NCBI RefSeq assembly: GCF_003892345.1
Contig: NZ_RRUE01000001.1
Coordinates: 62,001-126,000 of the forward strand
Direction of reading: 5' to 3'
DNA: 64,000 nucleotides
Source: Lautropia dentalis
GTDB lineage: Bacteria; Pseudomonadota; Gammaproteobacteria; Burkholderiales; Burkholderiaceae_E
Positions 27,612-36,708 of this stretch are shown here, piece by piece (within the stretch, counting starts at the first letter, position 1; the number at the start of each line of letters is the position of its first letter). The notes beneath the pieces were generated by a model. It did not search any database, was not told where the DNA came from, and saw only the letters and a program-made list of their open reading frames with translations. Made by a program: the position numbers and the translations under genes.

Positions 27612-29705
27612 TCAGATCAGCGCAGGGACTGAATGCTGAAGCCCGTCCAGCAGCAGGGGCTGGCCGATGGGGGCGGACTCGATGATGTAGGTGATCTGGC
27701 TGCTGCCGGGCTCCATCTGCACACGGTGTTCGGACAGCACGCCTTCGCTGGTGATGATGTTGAATTTGTCGCCGTCCAGCGCTTCGAACAGGAAGGTGCC
27801 GCCCTGGTTGCCATGGCCGTTCCAGTGAAGGCGACCAAAATCCTCCCGGCTGATCACGGTACCGTCGTTGCCCGTGGTTATCGTGGTCACGCTGCCGTCA
27901 TCCTTGCGCAGTTCCAGGGTGGGCGCGGCGGCACCCGATGCCGTATCGGCGCCGGTCAGCGATGCAACGCGGATGAAGGCGGGCGCATGGGCTGTGCTGG
28001 TGCCGGTGAAGATCTCTTCCGAAAAATGGAACTCGCCACTGAGCGGCAGCTTCAGGTGGGTGGTGTCCGTGGTCCAGGTGGGCGCCTCCGGCGATTCATG
28101 AATCTGAACGGTCTGTGGTGCCACGCCGGCAATGTGCGCCTGCGACACGGTGTCCCCTTCGTGCAGTTCATCGCGGGTGCCGCCGGTTTCCTGCAGGTAC
28201 AGGGCACTGTGTTCCGTGTCGGTGTCGTACATCTCCTGAATGGTACCGATGCGGATCATCGGCGGTGCCTGGCTGTCATCCGTGCCTTCCAGCGCCTGCT
28301 GCAGGGTACCCTGACCATCGTGCGGGACCAGCATGGTCAGTGAGGTTTCGGAGTAGACGGGCAGCGTGGGTGATTCGTGAATCCCCAGCGTCTGTGCTTC
28401 GGTGCCGCTGTAGGGCTGGTGATCTGCGTTCAGTGGGGTGAACGTCAGCGTGCCGCCCTGCGACGAGCGTGCGTTCCAGGCCAGACGGCCCAGATCGGCC
28501 AGCGCAATTTCCTGACCCGCCTGCACGGGCTGTGCGTCCCCGTTCCATCGGCCGGGCGCAGGACCAGGTCTGCATCGCCCTGGGTACCGTCTGCACGGGT
28601 GATGCGGTTGATACGGATGTAGGCCGGCAGGTGCTTCGGATCCGTACCGGTGAACAGGCTGCTGTCCAGCGTGGAGAGCTGGTCATGGGCAACGGTGGTG
28701 CGCTGCGAGGCGGCGGCGTAGGTGGGGCCGGTGACGGCCTCGGTCTGCGCGGGCGGGGTGGGCTGGGTGGCAGGTGGGGTTTCAGCGTTCGCTGGCAGTG
28801 TGCCAGTGCTGGCTGGCGGTGTTTCAGTACCGGCCGCAGGCGTGTCAGTGCTGGCAGGAGACGTGGGGGCATCCGTGCCGGCTGCGCTGTTTCCGGTGCT
28901 GCCGGCGCCGGTGTAGTCGGGGTCGCCGGCGCCGTTGACGGTGCCGTTCGAGTCGTCACGCCTGATATTGTCATGCTGGAGGGTAGTGGCGGCTTCACCG
29001 TTCTGGGCAATGACGGACGGCGTGTTCTGGTTTCCCTGTTCCCTGTGCACCGGGCTGGACCGGCGATGTCGAAGGCAGCGTGCCGAGGCTGGAACTGTTG
29101 CCGCTGGCAACCGCTGCCACGCCGCCAAGTATGACTGCGCTGCCCACAGCGAGGTCCATTGCACTGAAGGCATGTTCGGCCCCGGCTGTTGCGATACTGT
29201 TGGTGTTGGCCGCTGCGGAGCCCGGGCTGCCAGTGGCAGAAGCGGCCCCTGCCGGCCTGGCGGCCCCGGCTGCATTTGCGGGGCCAGCGGGGATAGGGCC
29301 GATGCCGGCAGCCCCCGTAGCGGAGCCCTCTGCGGCCGTGACGTTCGCGACTATCGCGCTGGAGGTTACGCCACTGGCCGTTGCCAGAGACGCATCGGCC
29401 GTGGCATTGGCAGCCGCCTTATCCAGCAGTACCGGATTCAGTGGGTAACAGCCGGCACCATCGTCGCGGTAGGCCAGTTCGTCCTGGGGCTGGGCTTCCT
29501 GATCGTGGCTTTCCTGCCCGTATGTGTCCTGCTCGTGCCTGTGTTGTTCGTGTCTGCCTTGCCCGTAGGCGTCATCCTCGGGGGCGTACCGGTTCGCATC
29601 GCCGGAACGTGTCGAGCCGGGCTGGGAGAGAACGCGCCGGGTGCTGGTCTGGGTTGCCTGCTGGCTGGTCGGGGCGGAAGCGGAATGTGCGGACATGAAG
29701 GGCAC
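27612..29705 (-). pseudogene. Decayed repeat adhesin (two frameshifts and an internal deletion)
   Basis: The N-terminal part (MSAHSASAP..., ATG at 29696 or 29705) reads through an Ala-rich region and the family hydrophobic motif (HAFSAMDLAVGSAVILGGVAAVAS) and then loses frame near 29050. The next part, in another frame, encodes Thr/Pro-rich linker and half a repeat (TTVAHDQLSTLDSSLFTG...AYIRINRITR) until about 28530, where the original frame is resumed with GQEIALADLGRLAWNARSSQGG. Near 28130 the centre of a repeat is missing (AHIAGVAPQTVQIHESP joins the front of one unit to the tail of another). It ends with a normal last repeat and LLLDGLQHSVPALI but no lectin-like domain. No homopolymer is present at either shift, so phase variation is unlikely. 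Confidence 0.82.
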
Positions 29706-29870
29706 CGTCTGGTTGGTATGTGCCCATCGTTATATGTTTTCTGCACATTGTGGAGCAGGGGCGTTCGGGCGGGCTTGTGGTGCCGATGAACGCAGCCAGA
29801 AAATGACACGCGCCCGGATGGTGGCGCGGGGATATCACCGGCTGAAATGGTGACGGCTGGTGCGGGCATG
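29706..29870. other. Upstream region of the decayed adhesin
   Basis: Presumed remains of its promoter. It has a locally AT-richer patch (about 29725-29750, GTTATATGTTTTCTGCACATTG) that could hold a -10 box on the minus strand. No gene seen; with the terminator and the following 120 bp it makes a 338-bp non-coding gap before the Rpn gene. Confidence 0.35.
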
Positions 29871-29919
29871 AAAAAACCGCACAGCCTCCACCGCCGGAAG
29901 GGCAGTGGGCGCTGTGCGG
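29871..29919 (-). terminator. Intrinsic terminator of the Rpn/DUF4351 gene
   Basis: Minus-strand hairpin with stem CCGCACAGC (arms 29877-29885 and 29911-29919) followed by TTTTTT (29871-29876). It lies about 125 bp after the stop of the upstream minus-strand gene ending at 30044. Confidence 0.8.
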
Positions 29920-30043
29920 CCGGGCTGCTGCGTGACCGTCGTGTCGTGTGGCAGTTGCACGCGGGATTGTCGCACCTGCCACCGGGCGGGATGGACGCTG
30001 CGCGGGGGCGCAGAAGTCCATGAAACGCCCTGTCGTACCCGCC

Positions 30044-31006
30044 CTATTGCAGCTGGAACACCTCGTCCAGCGTCTGGGCCGACAGGATCCTGCGCGACCA
30101 GTGCTTCAGCTCGTCCAGGCTGGCCGAGGCCAGACGGCGGGTGACGGCTTCGTCCAGAGGACCGAAGCGTTCGGTCAGCAGTTCAGCCAGCGTCTGCTGG
30201 CGGCCGTCGAGGAGGCCTTCCTGCCGTCCTTCCTGCAGTCCCTTGTGCCAGCCTTGCTCGATCCAGCTTTCTGCCAGTTGGTTCATGTGTCGTTTCTCCT
30301 GTGGGTACAGCCGAGCGTACAGTTGCTGCTCTGTGGTGTCGAGTTTCAGGTAGGTGTGGATGATGCCCAGGTACTTGACCAGCTGGTCGGGATCCTGCTC
30401 CAGTTCCAGCAGCCCCTGCCAGGCCTGACCATACACCCGAACCCGGGCTTCCGGGGTGTTGGGGTAGTCCATCAGGGCCGTCAGGATGCGTACGGCGATG
30501 TTGGCGCTGTGGGCGTAGTCCGCCGCCCGCAGGTCGGGCAGGTGGCAGCGCAGGAAGCCGAACTGCAGCGTGGTTACGTGGTCTCCGCCGAGGGTGAGGC
30601 CTTCTTCCATTGTGCCACGCTTGACGGAGATGACAATCTGTACGATGTGCCGGGTCTGTTCCCGCCGCATCACCCGCACCGTGTACCCCAGCAGCCGCTC
30701 CGGGTTGAAGCGGGAGGGTACGGTTTCTTCTTCCAGCAGGATGATCAGGTCCTCCCGGGAACCGTCCCGCCAGCGTACCCGGATAGGCATGTCGAGAATC
30801 AGCTTGCCCTCGGTCATGTCCGTCTCGGGTGGTTCCTGACCAAGGAAGGTAATCTCGATGTCGTCGTCCAGCCCGATGTGCTCGTCGGCCGCAAAGAAGG
30901 CCAGCGCGGCCTGGGGATAGTCCTGCACGAGGTTCTTGAAGATCCTGTCGTGGTTGATGGGTGGGGAAGGGGATGCGTTCATGCCAGTGCCCAAAGGTTT
31001 GTTCAT
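30044..31006 (-). CDS. Rpn-family recombination-promoting nuclease/transposase-like protein with DUF4351
   Basis: 320 aa. The N-terminal half has the PD-(D/E)xK-like nuclease core of the Rpn (YhgA-like) family: HDRIFKNLVQDYPQAALAFF, then LILDMPIRVRW..., then EDLIILLEEETVPSRFNPERLLGYTVRVM. The C-terminal end carries the short DUF4351 signature (LLTERFGPLDEAVTRRLASASLDELKHWSRRILSAQTLDEVF). E. coli Rpn proteins are DNA endonucleases that raise RecA-independent recombination; that activity is inferred. ATG at 31006 (MNKPLGTG) or 30982 (MNASPSPP); neither has a strong RBS. A second, 5'-truncated copy lies at 35690-36428 in inverse orientation, with an adhesin gene between. Confidence 0.85.
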   Translation of the reverse strand: MNKPLGTGMNASPSPPINHDRIFKNLVQDYPQAALAFFAADEHIGLDDDIEITFLGQEPPETDMTEGKLILDMPIRVRWRDGSREDLIILLEEETVPSRFNPERLLGYTVRVMRREQTRHIVQIVISVKRGTMEEGLTLGGDHVTTLQFGFLRCHLPDLRAADYAHSANIAVRILTALMDYPNTPEARVRVYGQAWQGLLELEQDPDQLVKYLGIIHTYLKLDTTEQQLYARLYPQEKRHMNQLAESWIEQGWHKGLQEGRQEGLLDGRQQTLAELLTERFGPLDEAVTRRLASASLDELKHWSRRILSAQTLDEVFQLQ

Positions 31007-31329
31007 GAAAGACAGCGCGGGCATTTCAGCAGAACGGTGCGGGTGTGAATATAGGCCAGATGGATAACGGCATAGGCCATCTGGCCTTGTGTGGATAAAG
31101 TTGGCAGGCCGGAAAAGGTACGGGTCGTAAGGCGCGCCGACAGGTGGCGATAGCACATGAAAAAACCGCACAGGTGGCACCGGCGGGAAGACGGCGGAAC
31201 CTGTGCGGTTGAAAGGGGCTGCAGGGATTGGGCGGGCACGGGTGCCTGCCGGCTGCAGCCCGAGTGAACGGGAGCCCGGCCCTCCGGGGCTGTTAGGCGG
31301 GGGAGGGTGGGTCTGCGTTCGGGGAGAAA
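31007..31329. other. Intergenic region with terminator, between adhesin and Rpn gene
   Basis: About 320 bp without a gene. It holds the adhesin terminator (31160-31210) and presumably the Rpn promoter; no clear promoter boxes recognised. Confidence 0.5.
31160..31210 (-). terminator. Intrinsic terminator downstream of the 1362-aa adhesin gene
   Basis: On the minus strand a perfect 12-bp stem AACCGCACAGGT (arms 31164-31175 and 31199-31210, 23-nt loop) leads into a run of Ts. The stem and T-run resemble the terminator at 29871-29919 (both contain CCGCACAG), suggesting duplicated ends. Confidence 0.85.
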
Positions 31330-34300
31330 TCAGCCCTGAGTCAGTTCATGGTGGAGCTGGTCGATCAGTTTGGTGCTGGGTTCGAGGCTGGCAACGTCGT
31401 AACTATCGGTTGCCGACTCGTGGCCCGGGCTGCTGAACAGAGACTTGGCGCTGATGGATCTGGGTTTAGCCCCCTCAGTAGTAGCGTCGGCATCCGCTTG
31501 TTTGGTTCCGGCGGGATCTTTACCTGGCGCTGCGGTTGTGGAAGGATCATCCGAAGACGGATTTCCTTCATTTTGGATGACGGGTTTGGAGGGCGTGCCT
31601 CCCGGGGGGGGCTCGGTTGCAGAGCCGCCGCTACCCGTGGTATCACCAGTTTCCTGTACGCCGCTGTTGGTGCTGTCGCTGGATGGTGTGCCAGAGGTGG
31701 CCGGTGCGGGGGCTTCCGTTACCGTCACGGTCTGTTCCTCCGCACCCTCGATGTCCTTCCCGTCGCCGCCCAGGGGCTTGAACTTGAAGGTGCCACCGTT
31801 GTTGTGTGCAGCATCCCAGTGCAGCTGACCCATTTGCTCTACGCTGAGAATCAGGGTGCCGGTAGGCGTTGCGTCGCCAGCCTTGAACTCATGGGTGACC
31901 TTTTCACCATTCTTCAGGAACAGCACGTTGTGATCAGCCGATTCCCCATCTGTTTCCGCAATGCTGGTGATACGGACATACATAGGCGCCTTGGTGGGCT
32001 CGTCGCCTTTGAAGAGGGCTTGATTCACGTGCACATCGCCGTTGTTTGTCGCAACGTTCTGCACTTCCAGCTGTGCCGGATAAACAGGCTTATCAGCGGC
32101 TTCATGGATGTAGAGCGTTTGCTCCGTGGCACCTTCAATGACGTTGCCGTTGGCATCAGCCGGCTTGAAGACGACACGGTAGTTGCCGCTGCCATTGTCG
32201 AAAGCGGCGTTCCACTGAGCCTTGTCGAAGTCTGCGTTCAGCAGAACTTTATTGACACCCAGGTTGTCATCATACTGCTCGCTCTTGCCAAATGCCGGCT
32301 TGGTCCCGCCAACCGGCTCCCAGGCGTTGTCGTTGCCAAAGTTCTGTTGATCAACCGAGATGATCTTGACGGCAGCCGGTTCTTTGCTGGGGTCTGTTCC
32401 CTTGAAGACGGAGGCTTCGATCTTCTTGGCAGCCTGATCGTGCGTCAGATTGATCGTGGTTGCATCGCCATAGACTCCAACCTTGGGCTCTGCTGCACTC
32501 TGGGTCGGCGGTTCCTGCGCGGCTGGGGCAGCTGCTTCCTGCACGGTGACGGTGTGCTCGGTCGCACCTGTCATGGCGCCGCCATCGGCCTTGACCGGTA
32601 CGAAGGTGATGGTGTGGTTGCCATCGCCATGGGTCGCGTTCCAGACCAGCTTGTCGAAGTCGGCCTGCTTGATAATCTCATTGGGCTCAACAGCGACCGG
32701 ATTGCCGTTGACCAGTTTGTACAGGCCCTGGACATCGCTTTCACCACTGCCCTTGACGTGCAGAATCTTCACGGCAGGCGGTTCCTTGCCTTCTGCACCG
32801 CCGAAGACTGCCTTGTCGAACGGTGTGGACTCGGCATTGTGCACTACCTTGACGGGCTCGGCATTTTTCGGGTACTCACCGGCTTTGTCTTCGGACGCAG
32901 CGGGTTTTTCCGGGGGCTGTTGCTCATTCTGGCCGGGGACCTTGCCACCCTGATCCTGGCCATTTCCGCTCTGGCCTGAAGCGCCGCCGGTTTGACCAGA
33001 AGTATTGCCGCCCTGACCCGAGGCGTTGCCGTTTTGGTTCTGATTTCCGGACGCATCGCTGCCTGAGCCCGAATTGCCCTGGTTCTGCTCTTCCGACGTG
33101 CCCGGTTGCTTTTTCGGATCGTCGGTGGTGGTATTGCCTGGTTTCTGGTCGTTGCCCGAACTGCCTTGGTTCTGGTTTTGTGCAGGATCCTGCTGCTTGT
33201 TGGGATCATCCTGCTTGTTCGGATTCTCGGCCGGTTTCTCGCTGATGGTGACAGTCTGCTCGTCGCCGATGGCTTGCTTGTTCGCATCCAGCGCCTGGAA
33301 CTTGAACGTACCACCGGTGTTCTGGGCGGAATCCCACTTCAGTTTGTCGAAGTCTTCCTTGGAAACGATGAAATCGCCCTTGGCCGGGTCGCCCCAGTAA
33401 GTGTTGTGGGCATGTTCATTTTCGTCCACCTTGCTCAAGTAGAGAGCGCTCGAATCTTCTTTGGTGTCACCGGTTTCTTTCATATCGGTGACCTTGATGA
33501 AGGCAGGAGCCTTGCTCGGATCTGTGCCAATGAACAGCGATTTGTCCAGTGCAGCATCTACCTTGTCATGGTCGACATTGGCGGACTGATTTTTGCTTTC
33601 CGGGTAGGCGGGTTTTGTGACGGTCGGGTTGGTTTCGTTGCCCTGGCCCGAGGCGTTGCCACTTTGGTTCTGATTTCCAGACGCATTGCTGCCTGAGCCC
33701 GAATTGCCCTGGCCGTTACCACCGTTACCATTGCCGGCCTCACCACCCTGATCGGCAGGTGCGGGAGGAGCCGGCGGGGCAGGGGGCGCGACCGGTTTTT
33801 CCGGTGCCATGGTGTGGGCGACGGTGGAGGATTCGGTCAGCGTCAGGGTCTGCTTCTGGGCACCTTCCAGCGGCTTGGCCGTTTTGGCATCGTTGCTGTC
33901 CACGGCCTCGTAAGTGATCTGGCCGCGTGCGCTGCGCGACGAATCCCACACCAGCTTGTCAAATTCGTCCTTGTTGATGATTTGGCCATCAACGACCGGC
34001 TTGCCATCCAGGGTCAGCGGCGACTTGTAGTCGGGGTATTCGACCACGAAGCGGCTCAGTTTGTCACCGGTGAAGTCGATGGTTTCGATCTTGACCGGTG
34101 CCTCTGGCGTGTCGTTGCCCGTGCGGATCATGGCGTCCAGCTTGGTGGCATCCACACCCGTGCCGGCCACTTTGCTGGAGGCAATCCAGGCAGCCTCGCT
34201 GTTGTCCGGTACGCCTCCCGTGCCTTCGCCCTGGTGGCCCATGGTGCCTCTCAGGTTTTCGGCCAGATATTTGGCTTCGTCGGCATCGTCGATCACGGCC

Positions 34301-35418
34301 AGCTGGCCACCCATTTTCTGGGCCATTGCCTTGGCCTGTTCGAGGGTGACGGGATCCTTGGTCTTGACGACCTCATAGGCGGTGAACACCGTCGTCGTTT
34401 TGGCTGCGCCGGCAGCCTCACCCTGTTCGTCACTGTCAGACACCACAGTGCCGGTGTCGGCCTTGGTCACTGTCGTGGCGGACTTTCCGACTGGCACTTC
34501 CACTTCCCGAACCACGCGTGGGCCAACTTCATTGTCGGCCTCGATCTGGCCTTCGGACGCAACAATGTGGCCAATGCGAATGTACTCGACGGTCTTGCCT
34601 TCACCCGCAGCCTTTTCGAAGAGCTTGGCAACGACGTCACCCAGTTTGGTGTCGCCGCTTTCGGCAATCAGGGGCTGGCCGTTGTCGGCGGCCTTTGCCT
34701 CGGCAGGCTGTTCTACCAGCTTGGGCTGTTCAGCGGGGTTTGGCTGCTCGCCCGGCGTGGAGTTTTCCCCGGGCTTGGGCTGATCGGCAGGCTTGGGGTC
34801 TTCTGTCGGTTTGGGATCATCTGCAGGCTTGGGCTGATCAGTCGGTTTCTGCCCTTCTGCAGGTTTCGTAGGCTCCGTCGGCTTGTCCGTGGCGTCGCCA
34901 TTGTCGCCGGAATTGTTGCCGCCGTTGCCAGCATTGCCGTTATTGCCGGCATTGCTGTTGTTGCCCGGTTTGTCCGTGGCAAGCCCATTGTTCGAGGATG
35001 AGCTGCCACCGCCACTGCTGCCACCGCTGGCGGCGGCTGCCACGGCAACCACGCCCAGGGCGGCTGCGCCAATCACGGCAGGGCTCACAGCGGCCGCGCC
35101 GGCTGCAGCACCAGCGGCGCCCGCACCGGCGGCACCGGCTGCGCCCGCTTCAGCGGCGGCACCGGCGGCGGCTTCGGCGCTCACGGCACCAATCGAGCCT
35201 TCGGCGGCCATGGCGCCAGCGGCTTCGGCCTGGGCGACGGTCATGGCGCTGACTTCCTGCACGGCGCCGGCCTGTTCGGCCTGGGCCAGCTGTTCGGCTT
35301 CCTGGTCTTCGACTTTTTTGGCCAGTTTGGCGGCGTCATCTGCCTGGGCGGTGCCGGCCTTGCGGACGGCGTTGCCAGTGGTGATCGGGTGTTTCGTTAC
35401 GTGGTTCTGGGTTGCCAT
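31330..35418 (-). CDS. Large repeat adhesin with N-terminal C-type-lectin-like domain (1362 aa)
   Basis: Starts MATQNHVTKHPITTG; the upstream in-frame extension has no family resemblance. Order: helical Ala-rich N terminus with hydrophobic motif AAAVSPAVIGAAALGVVAVAAA (about 108-130) followed by a Gly/Ser tract, Pro/Lys/Asn-rich linker (KPTDQPKPADDPKP type, about 170-240), a pre-lectin domain (YIRIGHIVASEGQ), a C-type-lectin-like domain (about 344-470: AKAMAQKMGGQLAVIDDADEA...SRFVVEYPDYKSPL), Asn/Gly/Gln-rich linkers, four ~105-aa repeats (DFDKLKWDSAQNTGGTFKF and similar), and a disordered C-terminal tail ending LIDQLHHELTQG. Base composition is visibly less GC-rich than neighbours. The domain order is the reverse of the 1120- and 2284-aa proteins. 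Flanked by inverted copies of the Rpn/DUF4351 gene. Confidence 0.87.
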   Translation of the reverse strand: MATQNHVTKHPITTGNAVRKAGTAQADDAAKLAKKVEDQEAEQLAQAEQAGAVQEVSAMTVAQAEAAGAMAAEGSIGAVSAEAAAGAAAEAGAAGAAGAGAAGAAAGAAAVSPAVIGAAALGVVAVAAAASGGSSGGGSSSSNNGLATDKPGNNSNAGNNGNAGNGGNNSGDNGDATDKPTEPTKPAEGQKPTDQPKPADDPKPTEDPKPADQPKPGENSTPGEQPNPAEQPKLVEQPAEAKAADNGQPLIAESGDTKLGDVVAKLFEKAAGEGKTVEYIRIGHIVASEGQIEADNEVGPRVVREVEVPVGKSATTVTKADTGTVVSDSDEQGEAAGAAKTTTVFTAYEVVKTKDPVTLEQAKAMAQKMGGQLAVIDDADEAKYLAENLRGTMGHQGEGTGGVPDNSEAAWIASSKVAGTGVDATKLDAMIRTGNDTPEAPVKIETIDFTGDKLSRFVVEYPDYKSPLTLDGKPVVDGQIINKDEFDKLVWDSSRSARGQITYEAVDSNDAKTAKPLEGAQKQTLTLTESSTVAHTMAPEKPVAPPAPPAPPAPADQGGEAGNGNGGNGQGNSGSGSNASGNQNQSGNASGQGNETNPTVTKPAYPESKNQSANVDHDKVDAALDKSLFIGTDPSKAPAFIKVTDMKETGDTKEDSSALYLSKVDENEHAHNTYWGDPAKGDFIVSKEDFDKLKWDSAQNTGGTFKFQALDANKQAIGDEQTVTISEKPAENPNKQDDPNKQQDPAQNQNQGSSGNDQKPGNTTTDDPKKQPGTSEEQNQGNSGSGSDASGNQNQNGNASGQGGNTSGQTGGASGQSGNGQDQGGKVPGQNEQQPPEKPAASEDKAGEYPKNAEPVKVVHNAESTPFDKAVFGGAEGKEPPAVKILHVKGSGESDVQGLYKLVNGNPVAVEPNEIIKQADFDKLVWNATHGDGNHTITFVPVKADGGAMTGATEHTVTVQEAAAPAAQEPPTQSAAEPKVGVYGDATTINLTHDQAAKKIEASVFKGTDPSKEPAAVKIISVDQQNFGNDNAWEPVGGTKPAFGKSEQYDDNLGVNKVLLNADFDKAQWNAAFDNGSGNYRVVFKPADANGNVIEGATEQTLYIHEAADKPVYPAQLEVQNVATNNGDVHVNQALFKGDEPTKAPMYVRITSIAETDGESADHNVLFLKNGEKVTHEFKAGDATPTGTLILSVEQMGQLHWDAAHNNGGTFKFKPLGGDGKDIEGAEEQTVTVTEAPAPATSGTPSSDSTNSGVQETGDTTGSGGSATEPPPGGTPSKPVIQNEGNPSSDDPSTTAAPGKDPAGTKQADADATTEGAKPRSISAKSLFSSPGHESATDSYDVASLEPSTKLIDQLHHELTQG

Positions 35419-35689
35419 ATTAGCTTTGGACTCTCGATGGACTGTGTCTCCGGGACGCCAGCAACGGTGCGGCATCTTCCGACCAGAAACGCCCGTGCCG
35501 AATGGCTTCCGTGTGTCCGAAAAGAGAAAGGAACCAAGCGAGCTGGGACGGCACGGGACTGGGCGTTCCCGACCATATTGACCCTCTCCCCGGGGCTTTG
35601 CCCGGGCAGCGGCATGAGTGGTCGATGTGGCCCGCCCGGCGTGATATGCGGTGGCTAATAGTTGTCTGGTGGACAACGGGGAAGAGGGA

Positions 35690-36428
35690 GCGGGACCGTT
35701 CCCGGGAGGATCTGATCCTCCTGCTGGAAGAAGAAACCGTACCCTCCCGCTTCAACCCGGAGCGGCTGCTGGGGTACACGGTGCGAGTGATGCGCCGGGA
35801 GGGCACCCGGCGGGTGATCCCCATTGTCATCTCCCTGAAGCGTGGCACAATGGAAGTGGAGATGGCCGTGGGTGGCGACTACGTTCAGCCGTTGCCGTTT
35901 CGCGTCCCGCACTGTCATCTGGCCATGCTCGATGCGCTGGACCATGCTCACAGCCCCAACATCGCTGTGCGCATCCTGACGGTCATGATGGGCTACCCCA
36001 ACACCCCGGAGGCCCGGGTTCGGGTGTTTGGTCAGGCCTGGCAGGGGCTGCTGGCACTGGAACCGGACCCCGACCAGCTGTTCAAGTATCTGGGCATCAT
36101 CCAGACCTGGCTGAAACTCGATGCCGCCGAGCGGCAACTGTACAAACGGCTGTATCCACAGGAGAAACGACGCATGAATCAACTGGCTGAACGGCTGATC
36201 AGGAGAGGCCGGCAGGAAGGGCTGCGGAAAGGACTGCAGGAGGGGAGGCAGGAAGGCGTCCTCGACGGCCGTCAGCAGACGCTGGCAGAACAGCTGGCCG
36301 AACGTTTCGGGCCGCTGGACGAGGCGGTCACCCGCCGTCTGGCTTCGGCCAGCCTGGACGAGCTGAAGCACTGGTCGCACCGCATCCTGTCGGCCCAGAC
36401 GCTGGACGAGGTGTTCCGGCTGCAGTGA
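35690..36428 (+). pseudogene. 5'-truncated Rpn/DUF4351 gene copy
   Basis: From about 35690 the sequence follows the intact gene at 30044-31006 closely (starting in SREDLILLLEEETVPSRFNPERLLGY and running to the same DUF4351 end, DELKHWSHRILSAQTLDEVF). The first ~95 residues of the intact protein, including the HDRIF nuclease opening, are replaced by unrelated sequence. An open frame continues upstream to 35502 but its first ~60 codons have no family resemblance and overlap the adhesin leader. Probably non-functional. It is in inverse orientation to the intact copy, roughly 4.7 kb away. Confidence 0.8.
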
Positions 36429-36541
36429 GCGACCGTCTGGCCGTTGAGGGCTACCCCCTGATTGACAGCTGAGGCGTGGGGAAGAACCGCTCAGATGTCT
36501 GTGATAGGGGCGATGGCTCAGAGATCGGCCAATGCCAGACG

Positions 36542-36579
36542 CCAGAAGGGCCACCCTGTACAAGCGGTGGCCCTTCTGG
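36542..36579. terminator. Strong hairpin terminator between convergent genes
   Basis: A 14-bp perfect stem CCAGAAGGGCCACC (36542-36555) with GGTGGCCCTTCTGG (36566-36579) and a 10-nt loop. A T run follows about 14 bases later on the plus strand (36593-36597). It lies between the plus-strand Rpn remnant and the minus-strand adhesin ending at 36709, and may serve both. Confidence 0.7.
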
Positions 36580-36708
36580 TGTCTGTGCCTGTGTTTTTGC
36601 CTCCGTCCTGCCCTCGTTCCGGCTCCTGTTGCCTGGTGCCGGATGCCCCCCTGCCGGACACACAGGGCGGTCAGCAGGGGAGACTGGGCAGGGAGGAGGG
36701 GCTGCGCC

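Noticed and set aside
28445-29705. Phase-variable switching as the cause of the frameshifts in the second decayed adhesin
   Set aside because: No homopolymer or short tandem repeat is present at either shift point, and an internal deletion is also present.
35419-35676. N-terminal extension of the 1362-aa adhesin by 86 residues
   Set aside because: The extension has no similarity to the paralogue start (MAQKPHMTNN versus MATQNHVTKH) and overlaps the Rpn remnant border.
35502-35690. Start of the second Rpn/DUF4351 copy at 35502
   Set aside because: The first ~60 codons show no similarity to the intact copy; homology begins abruptly near 35690, so it is a truncated remnant.
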